From Flavobacterium macacae (GTDB taxonomy: Bacteria; Bacteroidota; Bacteroidia; Flavobacteriales; Flavobacteriaceae): a stretch of DNA of 64,000 nt. The position numbers were made by a program, and so were the translations under genes. The notes beneath the pieces were generated by a model, which did not search any database, was not told where the DNA came from, and worked only from the letters and a program-made list of their open reading frames with translations. Positions 59,802 through 64,000 of this stretch are shown here, piece by piece (within the stretch, counting starts at the first letter, position 1; each line of letters starts with the position of its first letter). Location of the stretch: assembly GCF_003865365.1 (NCBI RefSeq), contig NZ_RQVR01000003.1:1-64000 (forward strand), read 5' to 3'.

Positions 59802-62800
59802 ATTAAGAGTATCAAAAAATTTAAAAAAATAGTATTTCGAACCTTTTTAGGTTTAATCCTACTTTTGCTGTTACTCGGCATTACACTTTCCTTACCTTTT
59901 GTTCAGACAAAAATTGCCCATTACGTTACCGAAACACTGAACGAAGATTTTGGAACCGACATTTATGTAGACAAGGTGGCAATCTCCGTTTTTGGAACTG
60001 TAAAACTTCGCGACGTCCTGATAAAGGACCATCACAACGATACGCTGATTTCAGCAATGTCCATAAAAACCAATATTTTGAGTTTCAAAAAGCTTCAAAG
60101 TGGCGATTTGGTATTTGGAGATCTGTATGCAGACAAGCTTTTTTTTAATCTAAAAACCTATAAAAACGAAACAAATTCGAATATCAATATTTTTGTAAAA
60201 TTATTTGATAACGGCAAAAAGTCCACTAAACCTTTTCAATTAAACGCAGATAATATCTATCTGAATGCCAGCCATTTTAAAGTAACCAATGAAAATCTGA
60301 TAAATAAGACAGCGATTGATTTTACAAAAATGAATTCGCGCGTCAGACGATTTAAAATTTATGGAAGCGACATTACTACTGAAATAAAAGAACTTTCGAT
60401 GAGGGACCACAGAGGTTTGTTCATCAAAGACTTAAATGGTAAATTCAGCTATTCAAAAGAAAGCATTTTATTAAAAGAATTAAATCTTTTGACCAAGGAA
60501 TCTTCGTTAAAAGGAAACGTTGTGTTGACGTATAAAGAAGGCGGTTTGGCTGATTTTGTTAACAAAGTGCGATTGGATGTAGATGTGGACGCCGCGTCGA
60601 TTTCCACAAATGACCTCAATCTTTTCTACAATGAATTTGGGAAAAACAAGAAATTTAATTTTTCTACGATTTTCAGCGGTACAATGAATGACTTTTTTAC
60701 CCGAAATTTAAAATTAACAGTTGATAGAAAGTCGCAGATCATAGGAGATATTAATTTCAAAAATCTTTTCAGCACTAATAAAAATGCTTTTATGATTAAA
60801 GGCGATTTTAAAAAATTGTCTTCTGACTATGCTAACTTAAAAACAATTTTGCCTCGAATTTTAGGCGAAAAACTGCCTTCTTCCTTAGAATATTTAGGGA
60901 ATTTTGACATTATCGGAAAAGCCCAAGTTACCAAAATGACGGTAAAAGCCGATTTGTACATGACTACAGATATTGGCGAATTGGCTACCGTTCTTGAATT
61001 GTATGACATTGACAATATTGACAATGCGTCCTATTCTGGAAATATTAATTTTGATAATTTTAATATTGGTAAATTCTTGAAACAAAAAGATTTGGGGACA
61101 ACCACTTTAGATATTGAAGTAAATGGAAAAGGTTTTACCCGAAAATTCTTGAATACCAAAGTTTCTGGAACGGTGTTCAGCCTGAATTTCATGAATTACA
61201 ACTATAAAAATATCGATATTGATGGAATATTCAAAAATCCGATATTTCAAGGAAAAGTTTTGGTCAATGACGAAAATTTAAAGCTGGATTTTAAAGGTTT
61301 GGTTGATTTGAGCAAAAGAGAAAACCGTTATGATTTCCATGCGCTGATTGACTATGCTGATTTGAACAAGCTGAAATTAATCAAGCGTGACTCCATTTCT
61401 TTATTTAAAGGAGATATCACCATGCAGGTCACCGGGAATAGCATTGATAATATGTATGGAGATATTTTTATTTCCCAAACTTCTTACCAAAACGAAAAAG
61501 ACCTCTATTTCTTTGATGACTTCACATTGCGATCAAGATTCGATGCGGATAGGGTCAGAACCATTTCTATTGAATCTCCCGATATTATTCAAGGAAAAAT
61601 TGTTGGAAAATACCAATTTAAGGAAGTTCCGAAAATTGTGGAAAATGCCGTCGGGAGTTTGTATACCAATTATAGGCCTAACAAAGTCAAACCCGGGCAA
61701 TACTTAGATTTTAATCTTTCGATTTATAATAAATTGATTGAAATTTTCTTGCCAGAAGTTTCGGTGGGATCAAATACGGTGGTTTCCGGAAAAATTACAT
61801 CGGATTCAAAAGAGTTCAAAATGAATTTCAATTCGCCTGAAATCAAGGCGTATGACAATTATTTAGACAATGTTTCTTTAGAAGTCGATAACCAAAATCC
61901 GCTGTACAATGCTTATGTAGAAATGGACAGCATCCGAACTAAGAAATATAAAATTACCGATTTCAGTACGATTTCAGTAAAATTAGAAGATACCTTATTT
62001 TTCAGGACAGAGATGAAAGGTGGTGTTGACCATAAAGATTTTTACAAGCTGAATATTTTCCACACGATTGATAAACAAAACAATAACGTGGTAGGGATCA
62101 AGAAATCACAAGTAAATATCAAAGATTACATGTGGTTTTTAAACGAAGATGATGCAACGGATAACCGAATTGTTTTTGATAAAAAGCTAAAGAACTTCTC
62201 GATCGAAAATATTTTGATGACGCATGACAACCAAAGGGTTGAATTGCAAGGAATTATACGCGACAGCACTTATAAAGACGTTAACTTGAGTTTTGAAGAC
62301 GTAAGTCTAGGGAAGCTTTTGCCCACAATGGACAGTCTTCGGATTGCTGGAAACCTGAACGGAAGAATTGATTTTAAGCAAAATAAAAATGTATACCAGC
62401 CGTCATCCTCGATAACCGTTGACAGTCTGCACGTCAATGAAATTTCCCTCGGAAACCTTTCTGTTGATATCAAAGGAAATGAAAGTTTGAATCGTTTCAG
62501 CGTAAATTCTGTTTTAGAAAATGAAAATGTTGAAAATTTTATTGCCACCGGTGACATTGGCATTTTAAATAAAGAAACCCTTTTTGACTTAAATTTTAGG
62601 TTCAATAAATTTAATCTTGGCGCGCTGAGCCCGTTGGGAGGAAATGTGATTTCAAAAATCCGGGGCTTTGCTTCCGGAACCGCCGGCTTTGCGGGAACTT
62701 TGAAAAATCCGCAAATTGACGGCCGATTATTTTTGGATAAAGTGGGCTTAAAAGTACCGTACTTAAATGTCGATTATGAATTTGACGAGCGCTCGATCGT

Positions 62801-64000
62801 GGATTTAACTGAAAATCAATTTAGATTTAATGACGCCAGAATGACCGACACAAAATATGGCACAAAAGGATTTTTGACGGGTAGCATCAAGCATCAAAAT
62901 TTCAGAAACTGGGTTTTGGATCTCGATATAAAATCGGACAATCTCTTGGTTTTAGATACAAAAGATGCAGACGATGCCATTTATTACGGAACAGCATTTA
63001 TTGCCGGAGGTGCTTCTATTAAAGGACCTACGACAGGATTGCTGATTACGGTGGATGCTGAATCGAAAAAAGGTACCAATATTAAAATTCCGATAAGCAG
63101 TGCGTCTGGAGTAGGAAATAATTCGTTTATTACATTCTTGAGCCCGAAAGAAAAATACAACCAAGACAATGGAATTATTGCGCCAATTGTTAAAAACGCG
63201 GGGCTTGAACTGCAATTTAATTTAAAAGTAACGCCTGAAGCCGAAGTCGAGATTATAATCGATAAAAACACGGGCCACGCTTTAAAAGGAAAAGGTAACG
63301 GAGACATCCGTTTGGAAATAAGTACGCTTGGAAAATTCAATATGTTCGGAACTTTTGATGTTACCGAAGGAGAATACAATTTCAAATATGGCGGAATTAT
63401 TGATAAAAAATTCTCGGTTAGAAAAGGAAGCTCCATTTCTTGGGACGGAGATCCAATCCGTGCCCGATTAAACATTGACGCAGTTTATAAAACACAAGCA
63501 AATCCTGCCGTTTTGCAAGATAATGCTTCGTTTAACAGAAAAGTCCCGGTGGAAGTCATCATCGGCTTGACCGGAAACTTGACCAATCCAGAACCTGATT
63601 TTACAATTAATTTTCCAACGGTAAGTTCGGTCTTGAAATCAGAACTGCAAGTGCGTTTGGATGATAAAGATACGCGTGTTAACCAAGCGCTGTCTTTATT
63701 AGGTACTGGTAACTTCTTAAGTGCAGATAATGCAGGAACGGCGGTTTATGGCAGTTTGTTTGAAAGAGCTTCTGGGTTGTTTAATGACTTGTTTCAAGAC
63801 GAAGACGGTAAATTTACGGTGGCCCTTGACTATCAAATGGCTGACCGAACGCCGACGGCTGAAACCAATAGCCAGTTCGGTATTGCAATTTCCACTCAAA
63901 TCAGCGAAAGAGTTTCAATTGACGGTAAAGTGGGAGTTCCTGTGGGTGGCGTCAACCAATCGGTGATTGTGGGTAACGTGGAAGTAAAATATAGAGTTAA
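59802..64000 (+). CDS. tamB: TamB-like translocation/assembly module protein (partial)
   Basis: An open frame running off the right edge (over 1,390 residues). An N-terminal membrane segment (VFRTFLGLILLLLLGITLSLP) is followed by QTKIAHYVTETLNEDFGTDIYVDKVAISVFG and KDHHNDTLISA, as in DUF490/TamB proteins. The C-terminal region includes GTGNFLSADNAGTA and GKVGVPVGGVNQSVIVGN. TamB moves lipids and outer membrane proteins across the periplasm with TamA or BamA. No ATG, GTG or TTG precedes the membrane segment in frame; the first ATG is at 60057. The start given (ATT) is provisional. Confidence 0.85.
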   Translation, partial: MKSIKKFKKIVFRTFLGLILLLLLLGITLSLPFVQTKIAHYVTETLNEDFGTDIYVDKVAISVFGTVKLRDVLIKDHHNDTLISAMSIKTNILSFKKLQSGDLVFGDLYADKLFFNLKTYKNETNSNINIFVKLFDNGKKSTKPFQLNADNIYLNASHFKVTNENLINKTAIDFTKMNSRVRRFKIYGSDITTEIKELSMRDHRGLFIKDLNGKFSYSKESILLKELNLLTKESSLKGNVVLTYKEGGLADFVNKVRLDVDVDAASISTNDLNLFYNEFGKNKKFNFSTIFSGTMNDFFTRNLKLTVDRKSQIIGDINFKNLFSTNKNAFMIKGDFKKLSSDYANLKTILPRILGEKLPSSLEYLGNFDIIGKAQVTKMTVKADLYMTTDIGELATVLELYDIDNIDNASYSGNINFDNFNIGKFLKQKDLGTTTLDIEVNGKGFTRKFLNTKVSGTVFSLNFMNYNYKNIDIDGIFKNPIFQGKVLVNDENLKLDFKGLVDLSKRENRYDFHALIDYADLNKLKLIKRDSISLFKGDITMQVTGNSIDNMYGDIFISQTSYQNEKDLYFFDDFTLRSRFDADRVRTISIESPDIIQGKIVGKYQFKEVPKIVENAVGSLYTNYRPNKVKPGQYLDFNLSIYNKLIEIFLPEVSVGSNTVVSGKITSDSKEFKMNFNSPEIKAYDNYLDNVSLEVDNQNPLYNAYVEMDSIRTKKYKITDFSTISVKLEDTLFFRTEMKGGVDHKDFYKLNIFHTIDKQNNNVVGIKKSQVNIKDYMWFLNEDDATDNRIVFDKKLKNFSIENILMTHDNQRVELQGIIRDSTYKDVNLSFEDVSLGKLLPTMDSLRIAGNLNGRIDFKQNKNVYQPSSSITVDSLHVNEISLGNLSVDIKGNESLNRFSVNSVLENENVENFIATGDIGILNKETLFDLNFRFNKFNLGALSPLGGNVISKIRGFASGTAGFAGTLKNPQIDGRLFLDKVGLKVPYLNVDYEFDERSIVDLTENQFRFNDARMTDTKYGTKGFLTGSIKHQNFRNWVLDLDIKSDNLLVLDTKDADDAIYYGTAFIAGGASIKGPTTGLLITVDAESKKGTNIKIPISSASGVGNNSFITFLSPKEKYNQDNGIIAPIVKNAGLELQFNLKVTPEAEVEIIIDKNTGHALKGKGNGDIRLEISTLGKFNMFGTFDVTEGEYNFKYGGIIDKKFSVRKGSSISWDGDPIRARLNIDAVYKTQANPAVLQDNASFNRKVPVEVIIGLTGNLTNPEPDFTINFPTVSSVLKSELQVRLDDKDTRVNQALSLLGTGNFLSADNAGTAVYGSLFERASGLFNDLFQDEDGKFTVALDYQMADRTPTAETNSQFGIAISTQISERVSIDGKVGVPVGGVNQSVIVGNVEVKYRV

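Noticed and set aside
59759..59881. N-terminal extension of tsaD
   Set aside because: The extra 41 residues are hydrophobic and antisense to the tamB start; TsaD proteins begin at the LAIESSCDD region.

Overview
The window comes from a Bacteroidota chromosome, most likely a Flavobacterium or close relative. This rests on AT-rich housekeeping DNA, TAnnTTTG promoter -7 boxes in place of Shine-Dalgarno-led promoters, PorX, an LpxC-FabZ fusion, PorX/OmpA/TamB-type envelope genes and several flavobacterial DUF families. No species is claimed.

Bases 1 to about 8,300 are an accessory element, visibly richer in G+C than the rest. It opens inside the end of an IS21-like insertion sequence that truncates an S9-type peptidase. 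Next come a DUF6520 and MauE/DoxX membrane redox pair with a divergent-looking but co-oriented AraC-family regulator, 1.3 kb of gene-free DNA rich in hairpins and an 8-bp phased repeat, and an AbiEii-like nucleotidyltransferase with a DUF6922 partner. A MobA-like accessory protein follows without its relaxase. The element ends with a large serine recombinase whose 3' end runs through the tRNA-Val terminator and stops inside the tRNA-Val gene. That tRNA is the likely integration target; the element continues left of the window.

From 8.3 kb onward the content is core chromosome. Bases 8.4-12.2 kb hold ald, tsaE and porX. Bases 12.2-14 kb hold small secreted or hydrophilic proteins, including a 47-residue lipoprotein. 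Bases 14.1-21.6 kb carry an HD phosphohydrolase, then the lipid A genes lpxD, lpxC-fabZ, lpxA, efp, a second lpxD-like gene, an NTF2-like protein and sucD. Bases 21.7-31.3 kb hold a deoxyinosine glycosylase, pirin, an NhaC-family transporter with a SAM-I-like leader RNA, fabG, a four-helix-bundle gene, a vWA-like membrane protein, two META lipoproteins and an OmpA-family porin-like protein.

Bases 31.6-46.1 kb hold a thioesterase, nhaA-DUF3817-mscS, a DUF6155 gene, endonuclease V, two SF2 helicases, hutH, DUF421, a RimB-RimK-like fusion and clpC. Bases 46.3-64 kb hold gyrA with a TPR gene, an NlpC/P60 protein, a thiolase, a tRNA-Ser/Pro/Arg cluster, a VanX-like dipeptidase, a methyltransferase, an AI-2E transporter and the tsaD-rsmE-DUF4159 operon. 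That operon is divergent from tamB, which runs off the right edge.

The strongest leads are four: the compact SAM-I-like RNA with a short uORF ahead of the NhaC transporter; the recombinase whose C-terminus is written across a tRNA terminator and tRNA; three matching AraC-type direct repeats ahead of the regulator and its neighbour, two of them 21 bp apart; and a phased 8-bp repeat. tamB also has no ATG, GTG or TTG where its N-terminus should begin.
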